A DNA stretch of 64,000 nucleotides, taken from positions 31,552 through 95,551 of the forward strand of contig NZ_JAKEEB010000025.1 in the NCBI RefSeq assembly GCF_021462825.1, given 5' to 3'. The position numbers and the translations under genes are program-made. Shown piece after piece: positions 32,218 to 41,105 of this stretch. Source of the DNA: Streptomyces glomeratus (GTDB lineage: Bacteria; Actinomycetota; Actinomycetes; Streptomycetales; Streptomycetaceae). The notes beneath the pieces are model-generated. The model saw only the letters and a list, made by a program, of their open reading frames with translations, was not told the origin of the DNA and made no database searches. Position 1 is the first letter of the stretch. Each line of letters opens with the position of its first letter.

Positions 32218-32920
32218 CCGGGGGCTCCCCGTCCGTGAGCCACCCCCGCAGCTCCTCCTTCAGGGAGCGCTGGAACGTGGTGAGCAGGGCCTGCACCACG
32301 AGCGGCTGCATATGGGCCGAGAGCGACTTCACCTCCGTGGAGTCGCGCTCGGCCACCGCGTCGCGCAGCAGCCGCGACAGCTCGCGCGCCGCCGTACGCG
32401 AGTGCTCGATCAGGACGCCACGGGCGGCGAGGACCGTGTCGAGGCCGAGCGGCACATCGAGCAGCTCGACGCCGAGCCGCAGCAGGCCCGGATCCACGCG
32501 GTACGCGCCTTCGTGCGGCACGGCCACGCTCATCGCCGCCAGTCGCTCCAGCTCCTCCTCGCCGAGCGGGCGCCCCGCCCTCCGCTCAAGCTCCTCGTGC
32601 GTCATCGTCCGGACCGTGTCCGGCGCCCAGGACGCCACGACCGCTCGATGGATGGCGAGGTCCCGCGCGCTCAGATCCGCAGGCAGCTGCCGCAGGTGCC
32701 GCTCGATCGCCGCCAGGGTCATGCCCTGGCCCTGCAACTCCTCGATCAGTGCCAGCCGGGCCAGGTGCGCCTGCCCGTAGTGGCCCACCCGCCGGGGCCC
32801 GATCACAGGCGGCGGAAGCAGGCCCCTGGCGCTGTAGAAGCGGACGGTGCGGACCGTGACGCCCGCACGTGCGGCCAGCTCGTCGACGGTGAGCGTCGGC
32901 TCCTCGGTCTCGGTCGTCAT
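32207..32920 (-). CDS. MerR-family transcriptional regulator
   Basis: A 237-aa protein with an N-terminal MerR winged helix (LTVDELAARAGVTVRTVRFYSARGLLPPPVIGPRRVGHYGQAHLARLALIEELQGQGMTLAAIERHL, about residues 9-75). A long C-terminal helical effector domain has no metal-binding cysteines. Streptomyces MerR proteins of this class often regulate lipid or stress genes, and the adjacent convergent fad operon is a plausible but unproven target. Start: ATG 32920 (MTTETEEPTLTV). Confidence 0.85.
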   Translation of the reverse strand: MTTETEEPTLTVDELAARAGVTVRTVRFYSARGLLPPPVIGPRRVGHYGQAHLARLALIEELQGQGMTLAAIERHLRQLPADLSARDLAIHRAVVASWAPDTVRTMTHEELERRAGRPLGEEELERLAAMSVAVPHEGAYRVDPGLLRLGVELLDVPLGLDTVLAARGVLIEHSRTAARELSRLLRDAVAERDSTEVKSLSAHMQPLVVQALLTTFQRSLKEELRGWLTDGEPPGES

Positions 32921-33173
32921 GTACAGCAGTATCGCTGTCCCACCACCACTGTGACACCGGACCGGACTCGGCACGGCTACGTGACGAGGAGGCGACGGGA
33001 GTGTGGCGATCATGTGAGAAGTGCCGCGATGTGACGTGTGCCATCGCATGCGTCGTGAGCCGCGGGGGAGGGTTGGGCCTTGGTCTGTGCCGCGTCAGGG
33101 GTGGCCGGGCCCAGCCCCGTACGGACACCCGCGCGCCATCCCTGCGCGGGCGCACCAGAGAGTAGATCCACTC

Positions 33174-34640
33174 GTGAGCAAGGACGCCGTGCACACGGCC
33201 ACGGTTGCATCCCGCCCTCAGGCGGCCCGCACGCCCGCGGACGCGGGCGACGCCGGTTACAGCAAGGACCTCAAAGCCCGCCACGTCAACATGATCGCGA
33301 TCGGCGGAGCGATCGGTACCGGTCTCTTCCTCGGTGCCGGTGGCCGTCTGCACAACGCGGGGCCCGCTCTCGCGCTGGCCTATCTGGTCTGTGGCGTCTT
33401 CGCCTTCTTCGTCGTCCGTGCCCTCGGTGAACTGGTGCTGTACCGGCCGTCCTCCGGGTCCTTCGTGTCGTACGCGCGCGAGTTCCTCGGCGAGAAGGGC
33501 GCCTACGTCGCCGGCTGGATGTACTTCCTCAACTGGTCGACGACCGGCATCGCCGACATCACCGCCATCGCGCTCTACACCCACTACTGGAGCTTCTTCA
33601 CCTCCATCCCGCAGTGGGTGCTCGCCCTGATCGCCCTCGCGGTCGTCCTGGCCGTGAACCTGATCTCGGTGAAGATCTTCGGCGAGATGGAGTTCTGGTT
33701 CGCGATCATCAAGGTCGCCACCCTGGTGGCCTTCATGTTCGTCGGTATCTTCCTGCTGGCCACGCAGCACAAGGTCGGGGGCGAGACGCCGGGTCTGAAC
33801 GTGATCAACGACCACGGCGGCGTCTTCCCGCACGGGCTCATGCCCGTGGTTCTCGTGATGCAGGGCGTGATCTTCGCCTACGCGGCGCTCGAGCTGGTCG
33901 GTGTCGCCGCGGGTGAGACCGCCGAGCCGGAGAAGGTCGTCCCGCGCGCGGTGAACTCGATCATGTGGCGGGTCGGTCTCTTCTACGTCGGTTCGGTGGT
34001 CCTGCTCGCGCTGCTGCTGCCGGGCTCGGTGTACTCCGCGGACCAGAGCCCCTTCGTCACCGTGCTGTCGAAGATCGGCGTCCAGGGCGCCGGCGACGTG
34101 ATGAACCTGGTCGTCCTGACCGCCGCGATGTCCTCGCTGAACTCCGGCCTCTACTCCACCGGCCGCATCCTGCGCTCCATGGCCATGGCGGGTTCGGCGC
34201 CCCGGTTCACGGCGCGGATGAACCGCAGCCAGGTCCCCTACGGCGGCATCCTGCTCACCTGCGCGGTCTGCGTGCTCGGCGTCGGCCTGAACTACCTCAT
34301 GCCGGGCCAGGCGTTCGAGATCGTGCTGAACGTGGCGTCCCTCGGCATCATCAGCACCTGGGTGATCATCATGGTCTGCCACCTGATCTTCGTCCGCCGC
34401 GCCAAGGCGGGACTGGTCACCCGGCCGTCCTTCCGCCTGCCCGGCAGCCCCGTGACGGAGATCGTGACCGTGGCCTTCCTGCTGGCCGTGCTCGGCCTGA
34501 TGTGGAACGACCCCGAGGTCGGCCGTAAGACGCTGCTCCTCATCCCGGTGATCGCGGCACTGCTCGTCGGCGGCTGGTTCGCACTGCGCCGCAGGATCGC
34601 GGCGGCCGAGGACAAGGAGCTGAGCGAGCTGACGCAGTAG
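33174..34640 (+). CDS. amino-acid permease (APC family, AnsP/GabP-like)
   Basis: A 488-aa membrane transporter with about 12 predicted helices. The APC-family start of helix 1 is HVNMIAIGGAIGTGLFLGAGGRLHNAGPALALAYL, followed by the conserved GELVLYRPSSGSFVSYAREFLGEKGAYVAGWMYFLNW and the loop VAAGETAEPEKVVPRAVNSIMWR. This subfamily moves asparagine, GABA or other neutral amino acids by proton symport; substrate cannot be fixed from sequence. Start: GTG 33174 (MSKDAVHTATVASRPQAARTPADAGDAGYSKDLKARH). It is followed by a perfect 14-bp terminator. Confidence 0.9.
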   Translation: MSKDAVHTATVASRPQAARTPADAGDAGYSKDLKARHVNMIAIGGAIGTGLFLGAGGRLHNAGPALALAYLVCGVFAFFVVRALGELVLYRPSSGSFVSYAREFLGEKGAYVAGWMYFLNWSTTGIADITAIALYTHYWSFFTSIPQWVLALIALAVVLAVNLISVKIFGEMEFWFAIIKVATLVAFMFVGIFLLATQHKVGGETPGLNVINDHGGVFPHGLMPVVLVMQGVIFAYAALELVGVAAGETAEPEKVVPRAVNSIMWRVGLFYVGSVVLLALLLPGSVYSADQSPFVTVLSKIGVQGAGDVMNLVVLTAAMSSLNSGLYSTGRILRSMAMAGSAPRFTARMNRSQVPYGGILLTCAVCVLGVGLNYLMPGQAFEIVLNVASLGIISTWVIIMVCHLIFVRRAKAGLVTRPSFRLPGSPVTEIVTVAFLLAVLGLMWNDPEVGRKTLLLIPVIAALLVGGWFALRRRIAAAEDKELSELTQ

Positions 34641-34660
34641 CGGCTCGCTGCACGCCGGAC

Positions 34661-34692
34661 GGTGGCCCCGGGGCACACGCCCCGGGGCCACC
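34661..34692. terminator. perfect 14-bp bidirectional terminator hairpin
   Basis: GGTGGCCCCGGGGC (34661-34674) pairs with GCCCCGGGGCCACC (34679-34692) around an ACAC loop. It sits between the convergent permease and M1 peptidase genes. Confidence 0.85.
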
Positions 34693-34705
34693 GCACATCG
34701 GTGAC

Positions 34706-36199
34706 TCAGTGTCCGTGCACGTCGTTCGTCGCCGCGATCTTCGTCCAGGACCTCGGCCGGGCCGGGGCGGCCGACGCCCTCGCGACGGCCGCGGTCCGGG
34801 CCGCGGACGCCGCGGGCTTCGACGGCTGGAACAGCCAGGTGCCGAAGAGCGAGGCGAGCGGCTTGCCCGACACCTTCTCCGCGTAGGCCTGGAAGTCGGA
34901 GACCGACGCGTTGCCGTAGGCGTGCTCCTTCGGCCAGCCCTTCAGGATGGCGAAGAACGCCTCGTCCCCGACCTCGTTGCGCAGTGCCTGGACGGCCAGC
35001 GCGCCACGGTCGTAGACCGCGGTGTCGAACTGGTTGTCAGGGCCCGGGTCACCGGGCCTGACCGTCCAGAACGCGTCGTCGGCCGGGTGCGAGGCGTACA
35101 CGTAGTCCGCCAGTTCCTGGGCCGTGCCCTCGCCCTCGTGCTCCGACCACAGCCACTGCGCGTACCGCGCGAAGCCCTCGTTGATCCAGATGTCCTTCCA
35201 GCCCTTGAGCGACACGTCGTCGCCGTACCACTGGTGCGCCAGCTCGTGCACGACGACGGACGTGTTCGAGCCGTTCGCGAACTGTTTCGGGCTGTAGTAG
35301 ATCCGGGTCTGCGTCTCCAGGGCGTACCCGGTGGTGGTGTTCGGCACGTATCCGCCGACCGAGTCGAACGGATACGGACCGAAGTAGCCGGTCAGCCAGT
35401 CGACGAGCTCCCCGGTCCGCTCCACGCTCGCCCGCGCCGCCCCGTCGTTGTCGCCCAGGTCCTTGCTGTACGCGTTGACCACCGGGACGCCGGCCGACGT
35501 CGTCCCGGTGGTGATGTCGAACTTCCCGATCGCGAGCGTGGTCAGGTAGGTCGCCTGCGGCTTGCCGGAACGCCAGTTGTAGCGGGTCCAGCCGAGCTTC
35601 GAACTCGTCGACTGAAGCCTGCCGTTGGAGATGGCCTGGGTGCCGTCCGGCACGGCCACCGACACGTCGTACGTCGCTTTGTCGAGCGGGTGGTCGTTGC
35701 TCGGGAACCACCACCACGCCGCCTCGGGCTCATCGGCCGCGATCGCGCCGTCCGGGGTGCGGTGCCAGGTGGTGAAGCCGTACGCGCTCTTCGTGGACGG
35801 AACCCCGCTGTAACGGACCACGACCGTGACCGGTGTGTCCTTCGGCAGCGGGGTGGCCGGGGTGACCACCAGTTCGTGCTGGCCGGAGGTGGCGAAGGTC
35901 GCCTTCGCGCCGTTCACGCGCACCTCGCTGACGTCGAGCAGGAAGTCCAGGTCGAACCGGGAAAGGTCCCGCGTCGTCCTCGCGAGGATCGTCGCCGTGC
36001 CCTCCAGCTCGTCCGACTGCGGCTGGTACTTCAGCCGCAGGTCGTAGTGGGAGACGTCGTATCCGCCGTTGCCGTAGTACGGGTAATAGGGGTCGCCGAT
36101 CCCCGGAGCGCCGGGCTGGTAGTCGGCCGCCGATGCCGGGATCGCCAGCAACAGGGAGGCCGCCGCGAGTGCGCCCGGTGCGATGAGTCTGCGGTGCAC
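34706..36199 (-). CDS. secreted M1-family zinc aminopeptidase
   Basis: A 497-aa gluzincin peptidase. The zinc motif HELAH lies at residues 318-322 (VVVHELAHQWYGDDVSLKGWKDIWINEGFARY), with the third ligand Glu341. The N-terminal beta domain of M1 peptidases is present (YDVSHYDLRLKYQPQSDELEGTATILARTT). The start is a Sec signal peptide (HRRLIAPGALAAASLLLAIPASAADY), so it acts outside the cell. Start: GTG 36199 with GGAG 5 nt upstream. It is shorter than full M1 enzymes such as PepN because the large C-terminal helical domain is missing, as usual for this Streptomyces subgroup. The tail is Ala/Arg-rich. Confidence 0.9.
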   Translation of the reverse strand: MHRRLIAPGALAAASLLLAIPASAADYQPGAPGIGDPYYPYYGNGGYDVSHYDLRLKYQPQSDELEGTATILARTTRDLSRFDLDFLLDVSEVRVNGAKATFATSGQHELVVTPATPLPKDTPVTVVVRYSGVPSTKSAYGFTTWHRTPDGAIAADEPEAAWWWFPSNDHPLDKATYDVSVAVPDGTQAISNGRLQSTSSKLGWTRYNWRSGKPQATYLTTLAIGKFDITTGTTSAGVPVVNAYSKDLGDNDGAARASVERTGELVDWLTGYFGPYPFDSVGGYVPNTTTGYALETQTRIYYSPKQFANGSNTSVVVHELAHQWYGDDVSLKGWKDIWINEGFARYAQWLWSEHEGEGTAQELADYVYASHPADDAFWTVRPGDPGPDNQFDTAVYDRGALAVQALRNEVGDEAFFAILKGWPKEHAYGNASVSDFQAYAEKVSGKPLASLFGTWLFQPSKPAASAARTAAVARASAAPARPRSWTKIAATNDVHGH

Positions 36200-36416
36200 A
36201 AGAGCTCCAAGTCGTAGGGGCACGAGATCTGTTCGGACCCTATTCAGTCCCTGTGTGCCCGAGCATGTCCATGGCACCGTCCGTCACACGATCGCCATCC
36301 GGCCGTCATGACCGAAGTCGTCCCACCGCGCAATCCCGGCCATCCGGTGCCGATCGTCCCACGACACGTCAGCTTGCCTCTTTTTCAAGGGAGTTGACCC
36401 CTGTACCGTCCCGCGC

Positions 36417-38375
36417 ATGCCGAAACGCATGCGCTTCACGATCTGGAGACCGCTCGCGACGGCGGCCACCGCCGCCCTGCTGGCCGCCTTCCTCACCCCC
36501 GCGGCCGCCCACGGCGCGCCACGGGAGAGCCGGCCCGTCTACTCGTACGACCACGCCATCCGCGAGTCCGTCTGGGTGGACACCGGCCTCGACGGCGACG
36601 GCGACGGGAAGACCGACCGGGTCGCCGCCGACATCGTGCGCCCGCGTGAACCCGCCGCGCAGGGCCGCCGAATACCCGTGATCATGGACGCCAGCCCGTA
36701 CTACTCCTGCTGCGGGCGGGGCAACGAGAGCCAGCTGAAGACCTACGACGCGAGCGGCCACGTGGTGCAGATGCCGCTCTTCTACGACAACTACTTCGTG
36801 CCGCGAGGCTATGCCTTCGTCGGTGTCGACCTGGCCGGAACCAATCGCTCCGACGGCTGTGTGGACGTCGGCGGCCGCTCCGACATCCAATCGGCCAAGG
36901 CCGTCATCGACTGGCTGAACGGCCGGGCCAAGGGCTACACCACCCGCACCGGGCAGGTACGCGCCAGGGCCACCTGGACCAACGGACGCACCGGCATGAT
37001 CGGCAAGAGCTGGGACGGCACCATCGCCAACGGTGTCGCCGCCACCGGCGTCAAGGGCCTGAGGACCATCGTGCCGATCAGCGCCATCTCCTCCTGGTAC
37101 GACTACTACTTCGCCAAGGGCGCGCCCCTGTACGGCTCGGGCCCCGACTGGCTCTCCGGCTACGTCGACAGCCCCGGCGCCCGCGCCAAGTGCGCCGCCG
37201 TGCAGAACAAGCTCGTCGCCGGGGCGCCACGCACCGGTGACTGGACCCCGCTGTGGACCGAGCGCGACTATGTGAAGGACGCGAGCAAGGTCCGCGCCAG
37301 CGTCTTCCTCGTCCACGGCATGCAGGACCTCAACGTCCGCACCAAGCACTTCGGCCAGTGGTGGAACGCGCTCGCGAAGCACGGCGTGCAGCGCAAGATC
37401 TGGCTCTCGGGGACCGGCCACGTCGACCCCTTCGACTTCCGTCGCGCCCCTTGGGTGGACACGCTGCACCGCTGGTTCGACCACGAACTCCTGGGCTACG
37501 ACAACGGCATCGACCGCGAGCCCATGGCCGACATCGAACGCCACCCCGACCAGTGGGTCACCTCCGGGGTCTGGCCGCCCCAGGGCACCGCGACGACCAC
37601 ACTGCGGCCGGCCAGGGGCACCCAGGCCGGCGTCGGCACCCTCCGGCTGCGCACCGGCGGCACGGGAACCGAGACCTTCACCGACGATCCGCGGCTGAGC
37701 GAGACCGACTGGGCGGCCCACGTCGACGAGTCCACCGCGGGCAAGGCCGGATTCATCACCCCGCCCCTGTCGCGGGATCTACGGGTGTCCGGCTCCTCCA
37801 CGGTGACCGTCACCGTCACCCCGTCCACCTCCACGGCCCATCTGTCCGCCGTGCTGGTCGACCTCGGTCCGGACACCATCCGCGACTACGCCGACTCCGG
37901 CGAGGGCATCACCACCCTTCCCGGCCGCACCTGCTGGGGCGCGAGCACGGCCGGCGACAGCGCCTGCTTCAAGGCCACCGAGGCCAAGAAGACCGACGTC
38001 GCCTCCACCGTGTTCAGCCGCGGCTGGGCCGATCTCGGCAACTACGCCTCGGACCGCGAGGGTGTCCCGCTCACCCCGGGCACGGCGTACACGATCACCC
38101 TCGACCTCGCAGCGACCGACCACGTCGTTCCGAGGGGCCACCGGCTCGCGCTCATCGTCGCCGGCACCGACAAGGACCTCATCGATCCTCCGCCGAGCAC
38201 GCCCACGCTGACCGTCGACCTGTCCCGTACGGCGGCCCATGTGCCCCTCGTGGGAGGCGCGGCCGCCTTCGCGCACGCCCTCGCCGGCTCCCCGGCGGCC
38301 GTGTCCGCGCGCACCACGCCGCACGGTGTGCGGACGCCGCACACCGTCCGGCGTGTGCCGGGCGACGGCCGGTGA
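36417..38375 (+). CDS. secreted Xaa-Pro dipeptidyl-peptidase (S15 family)
   Basis: A 652-aa alpha/beta-hydrolase peptidase that removes X-Pro dipeptides. The nucleophile lies in GKSWDGTIANG (Ser198), the acid in VHGMQDLNVR and the base His in GTGHVDPFDFRR. The C-terminal jelly-roll (X-Pro dipeptidyl-peptidase C-terminal domain) covers about residues 390-620. The Sec signal is MPKRMRFTIWRPLATAATAALLAAFLTPAAAHGA. Start: ATG 36417; ATG 36429 is possible. TACCGT about 8-10 nt upstream suggests a short or absent leader. Divergent from the M1 peptidase, so the two secreted peptidases may share regulation. Confidence 0.9.
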   Translation: MPKRMRFTIWRPLATAATAALLAAFLTPAAAHGAPRESRPVYSYDHAIRESVWVDTGLDGDGDGKTDRVAADIVRPREPAAQGRRIPVIMDASPYYSCCGRGNESQLKTYDASGHVVQMPLFYDNYFVPRGYAFVGVDLAGTNRSDGCVDVGGRSDIQSAKAVIDWLNGRAKGYTTRTGQVRARATWTNGRTGMIGKSWDGTIANGVAATGVKGLRTIVPISAISSWYDYYFAKGAPLYGSGPDWLSGYVDSPGARAKCAAVQNKLVAGAPRTGDWTPLWTERDYVKDASKVRASVFLVHGMQDLNVRTKHFGQWWNALAKHGVQRKIWLSGTGHVDPFDFRRAPWVDTLHRWFDHELLGYDNGIDREPMADIERHPDQWVTSGVWPPQGTATTTLRPARGTQAGVGTLRLRTGGTGTETFTDDPRLSETDWAAHVDESTAGKAGFITPPLSRDLRVSGSSTVTVTVTPSTSTAHLSAVLVDLGPDTIRDYADSGEGITTLPGRTCWGASTAGDSACFKATEAKKTDVASTVFSRGWADLGNYASDREGVPLTPGTAYTITLDLAATDHVVPRGHRLALIVAGTDKDLIDPPPSTPTLTVDLSRTAAHVPLVGGAAAFAHALAGSPAAVSARTTPHGVRTPHTVRRVPGDGR

Positions 38376-38501
38376 CGACACCGCCGTCGCCGGCCTGACC
38401 GTGCGTGGGGCGGCCGGAACCACCGGCCCGGCCGCCCCGCGCGCCGACGCAAATGCCGTGTGCCGTGCTCACATCACCGTCCGTGTGGGAATCCTCACCG
38501 T

Positions 38502-38990
38502 ATGTCTGCCGAGTACGCGACCTTCGGCCTGGCACCGGCGATATGTGCCGGTGGTTTCCTGCCGGACGGTGACCGCCAGGTCCACCGGGACTTCGTCGAC
38601 TTCGTCATTGACGGGCGCCCGCTGCTGTTCCGGCTCTCCGACGTGGACGCCGTCTCCCCGCTGGCCTCCGACATACCACCCGCGATCCTCACCCCGCAGG
38701 TGCGGGGCCTGCTGCTGGAGACCGGCGCTTCGCTGGAGGGCGGCCGTCGCATCATCTACGCCTGTCCCGAGTGCCAGGACCTGGCCTGCGGGGCCGTCAC
38801 GGCGGTCATCGAGAAGGACGGCGACGACTTCGTCTGGCGCGACCTCGCCTGGCAGACCGACCGGCGGGTGGACCTGGAACGGAACGGCTACCACGGGATA
38901 GGGCCTTTCCGTTTCCGCGGGGACGAGTACCGTGGCGCACTGGGTGCGCTGCCGGACGGCGGCCCGAGCAGAGGCGCGGGGTCCTGCTGA
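38502..38990 (+). CDS. conserved hypothetical protein with CPECxxxxCG motif
   Basis: A 162-aa soluble protein starting at ATG 38502 (MSAEYATFGLAPAICAGG). A CPECQDLACG cysteine cluster (about residues 88-97) could bind metal or form a disulfide, and the C-terminal RNGYHGIGPFRFRGDEYRGAL block looks conserved. I recognise the general type from Streptomyces genomes but know no function. Confidence 0.65.
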   Translation: MSAEYATFGLAPAICAGGFLPDGDRQVHRDFVDFVIDGRPLLFRLSDVDAVSPLASDIPPAILTPQVRGLLLETGASLEGGRRIIYACPECQDLACGAVTAVIEKDGDDFVWRDLAWQTDRRVDLERNGYHGIGPFRFRGDEYRGALGALPDGGPSRGAGSC

Positions 38991-39413
38991 TGGGTGCTCG
39001 CGTCGCCGGCTCGGCCGGCCGCCGTGCGCCATCGGCATCGGCGCGGAGATCGCGCAGCACGCCGCCGACGTCTCCCCGAAGAGCTGTGCACCTACGGCGC
39101 GGTCGCGTTCGGCCGGACGGCCGAGGAGCCGGAACACGCGGCCGTACGGTACTTCTTCGAACGTGCCGGGGCCGACGTCGCGTGCGTCGACGGGCTCCCC
39201 CGGATCGTCCCCCTCCTCGTCGCCCGGATCGAACAGGTCGAACAGGTCGAACAGGTCTTGGACCGCGGCCTGCCGGAGCGGCACCGGCTCTGCACTCTGC
39301 CCCCGTCGGCCGTGCGACGGCCGTCGAGAACCGAGGCCCCTGCGGCAGGCCGTCCCACGCTCGTCCTGCGCGCTCGTCGGGACGTGCGGTCCCTCGTTAG
39401 GATCGGCGGTCTG
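38991..39413 (+). other. non-genic stretch, possible eroded coding sequence
   Basis: About 420 bases. A short plausible peptide (LPEELCTYGAVAFGRTAEEPEHAAVRYFFERAGADVACVDGLPRIVPLLVARIEQ, about 39082-39245) lacks a start and any continuation, and CAIGIGAEIAQHAADVS just before it is in another frame. This may be the remains of a frameshifted gene. A 9-bp unit GAACAGGTC is repeated three times at about 39232-39258 in the same frame. TAGGAT shortly before 39414 is a likely promoter box for the next gene. Confidence 0.35.
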
Positions 39414-41054
39414 ATGACTGCCACCCTCGTCGCCAAGGACCTCGCCGCCGGCCACGGCGGCCGCTCCCTGTTCTCCGGGCTCGACCTCGTCGTCGCGCCC
39501 GGTGATGTGATCGGTCTCGTCGGTGCCAACGGCGCCGGCAAGTCCACCCTGCTGCGGATGCTCGCCGGACTGCTCGGCCCCGAACGGGGCGAACTGCGTC
39601 TGTCCCCGCCGACCGCGACGGTCGGCCATCTGCCGCAGGAACCGGAACGCAGACCGGGCGAGACCGTCCGGGAGTTCCTGGCGCGCCGCACGGGTGTGGC
39701 CGAGGCGCAGCGGCGGATGGACGAGGCCACCCAGGGGCTGGTCGACGGCGCGCCCGGTGCCGACGACGCCTACGCGGTGAGCCTGGAGCGCTGGCTCGGC
39801 CTCGGTGGCGCGGACCTCGACGAGCGCGCCGAGGAGGTCGCCGACTCCCTCGGTCTGGGCGTCGGCCTGGACCAGCCCATGACATCCCTGTCCGGCGGGC
39901 AGGCGGCCCGCGCGGGCCTCGCCTCGCTGCTGCTGTCCCGCTACGACGTGTTCCTCCTCGACGAGCCGACCAACGACCTGGACCTGGACGGACTGGAGCG
40001 CCTGGAGCGCTTCGTCGGCGGCCTGCGGGCCGGCACGGTGGTCGTCAGCCACGACCGCGAGTTCCTCACCCGCACGGTCACCAAGGTCCTCGAACTCGAC
40101 TTGGCGCAAGGGCAGATCAACCTCTACGGCGGTGGGTACGAGGGCTATCTGGAGGAGTGCGAGTGGGCCCGCCGGCACGCCCGCGAGGAGTACGAGGAGT
40201 ACGCCGACAAGAAGGCCGCCCTCCAGGACCGGGCCCGGATGCAGCGCGCCTGGATGGACAAGGGCGTGAAGAACGCGCGCCGCAAGGCGGGCAGCGACAA
40301 CGACAAGATCGGCCGCAAGTTCCGCAGCGAGGCCAGCGAGAAGCAGGCCGCGAAGGCCCGGCAGACCCAGCGCATGATCGAGCGCCTGGAGTCCGTCGAG
40401 GAACCCCGCAAGGAGTGGGAACTGCGTATGGAGATCGCGTCGGCGCCGCGGTCCGGCGCCGTCGTCGCCATGCTGCGGGACGCCGAAGTGCGGCGCGGCG
40501 ACTTCACATTCGGACCGGTGTCCTTGCAGATCGACTGGGCGGACCGGGTCGCGGTGACGGGTGCGAACGGGTCGGGCAAATCGACGCTGCTCGGCGCGCT
40601 GCTGGGCCGCGTCCCCCTTGACGCGGGCCGGGCCACGCTCGGCTCGGGCGTCCTGGTCGGCGAGGTCGACCAGGCCCGCGCCCTCTTCCACGGCTCGGAA
40701 ACCCTGCTGGACGCGTTCTGCGCGGCGGTCCCGGACACGGAACCGGTCGAGGTGCGCACCCTGCTGGCCAAGTTCGGGCTGAAGTCGGACCACGTCCTGC
40801 GCCCGGCGGCGACCCTCTCCCCGGGCGAGCGCACCAGGGCCGCCCTCGCCCTGCTCCAGGGCCGAGGTGTCAATCTCCTGGTCCTGGACGAGCCCACCAA
40901 CCACCTCGACCTGCCGGCCATCGAACAGCTGGAAGCGGCCCTGGACGCCTACGAGGGCACGCTGCTCCTGGTCACCCACGACCGCCGGATGCTGGACGCG
41001 GTCCGGGTGACCCGCCGACTGGACGTGGCGGACGGCAAGGTGACGGAGCGCTAG
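39414..41054 (+). CDS. ABC-F ATPase
   Basis: A 546-aa tandem ABC ATPase without membrane domain. Walker A loops are GANGAGKST and GANGSGKST; signatures are LSGGQ and the variant LSPGE; Walker B regions are FLLDEPTNDLDL and LVLDEPTNHLDL. The linker after the first half is long, charged and helical (EECEWARRHAREEYEEYADKKAALQDRARMQRAWMDKGVKNARRKA). ABC-F proteins act on the ribosome, either for drug protection or as translation factors. The normal-looking context and lack of a leader favour a housekeeping type. Start: ATG 39414 in a leaderless setting. Confidence 0.9.
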   Translation: MTATLVAKDLAAGHGGRSLFSGLDLVVAPGDVIGLVGANGAGKSTLLRMLAGLLGPERGELRLSPPTATVGHLPQEPERRPGETVREFLARRTGVAEAQRRMDEATQGLVDGAPGADDAYAVSLERWLGLGGADLDERAEEVADSLGLGVGLDQPMTSLSGGQAARAGLASLLLSRYDVFLLDEPTNDLDLDGLERLERFVGGLRAGTVVVSHDREFLTRTVTKVLELDLAQGQINLYGGGYEGYLEECEWARRHAREEYEEYADKKAALQDRARMQRAWMDKGVKNARRKAGSDNDKIGRKFRSEASEKQAAKARQTQRMIERLESVEEPRKEWELRMEIASAPRSGAVVAMLRDAEVRRGDFTFGPVSLQIDWADRVAVTGANGSGKSTLLGALLGRVPLDAGRATLGSGVLVGEVDQARALFHGSETLLDAFCAAVPDTEPVEVRTLLAKFGLKSDHVLRPAATLSPGERTRAALALLQGRGVNLLVLDEPTNHLDLPAIEQLEAALDAYEGTLLLVTHDRRMLDAVRVTRRLDVADGKVTER

Positions 41055-41058
41055 CCGG

Positions 41059-41100
41059 CCGGGCCCGGGCCCCCGTGGCACGACGGGGGTCCGGGCCCGG
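41059..41100. terminator. long bidirectional terminator hairpin
   Basis: CCGGGCCCGG (41059-41068) pairs with CCGGGCCCGG (41091-41100), and an inner GCCCCCG/CGGGGGT stem continues it to an 8-nt loop. It is placed exactly between the convergent ABC-F and tex stops. Confidence 0.85.
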
Positions 41101-41105
41101 AAGGC

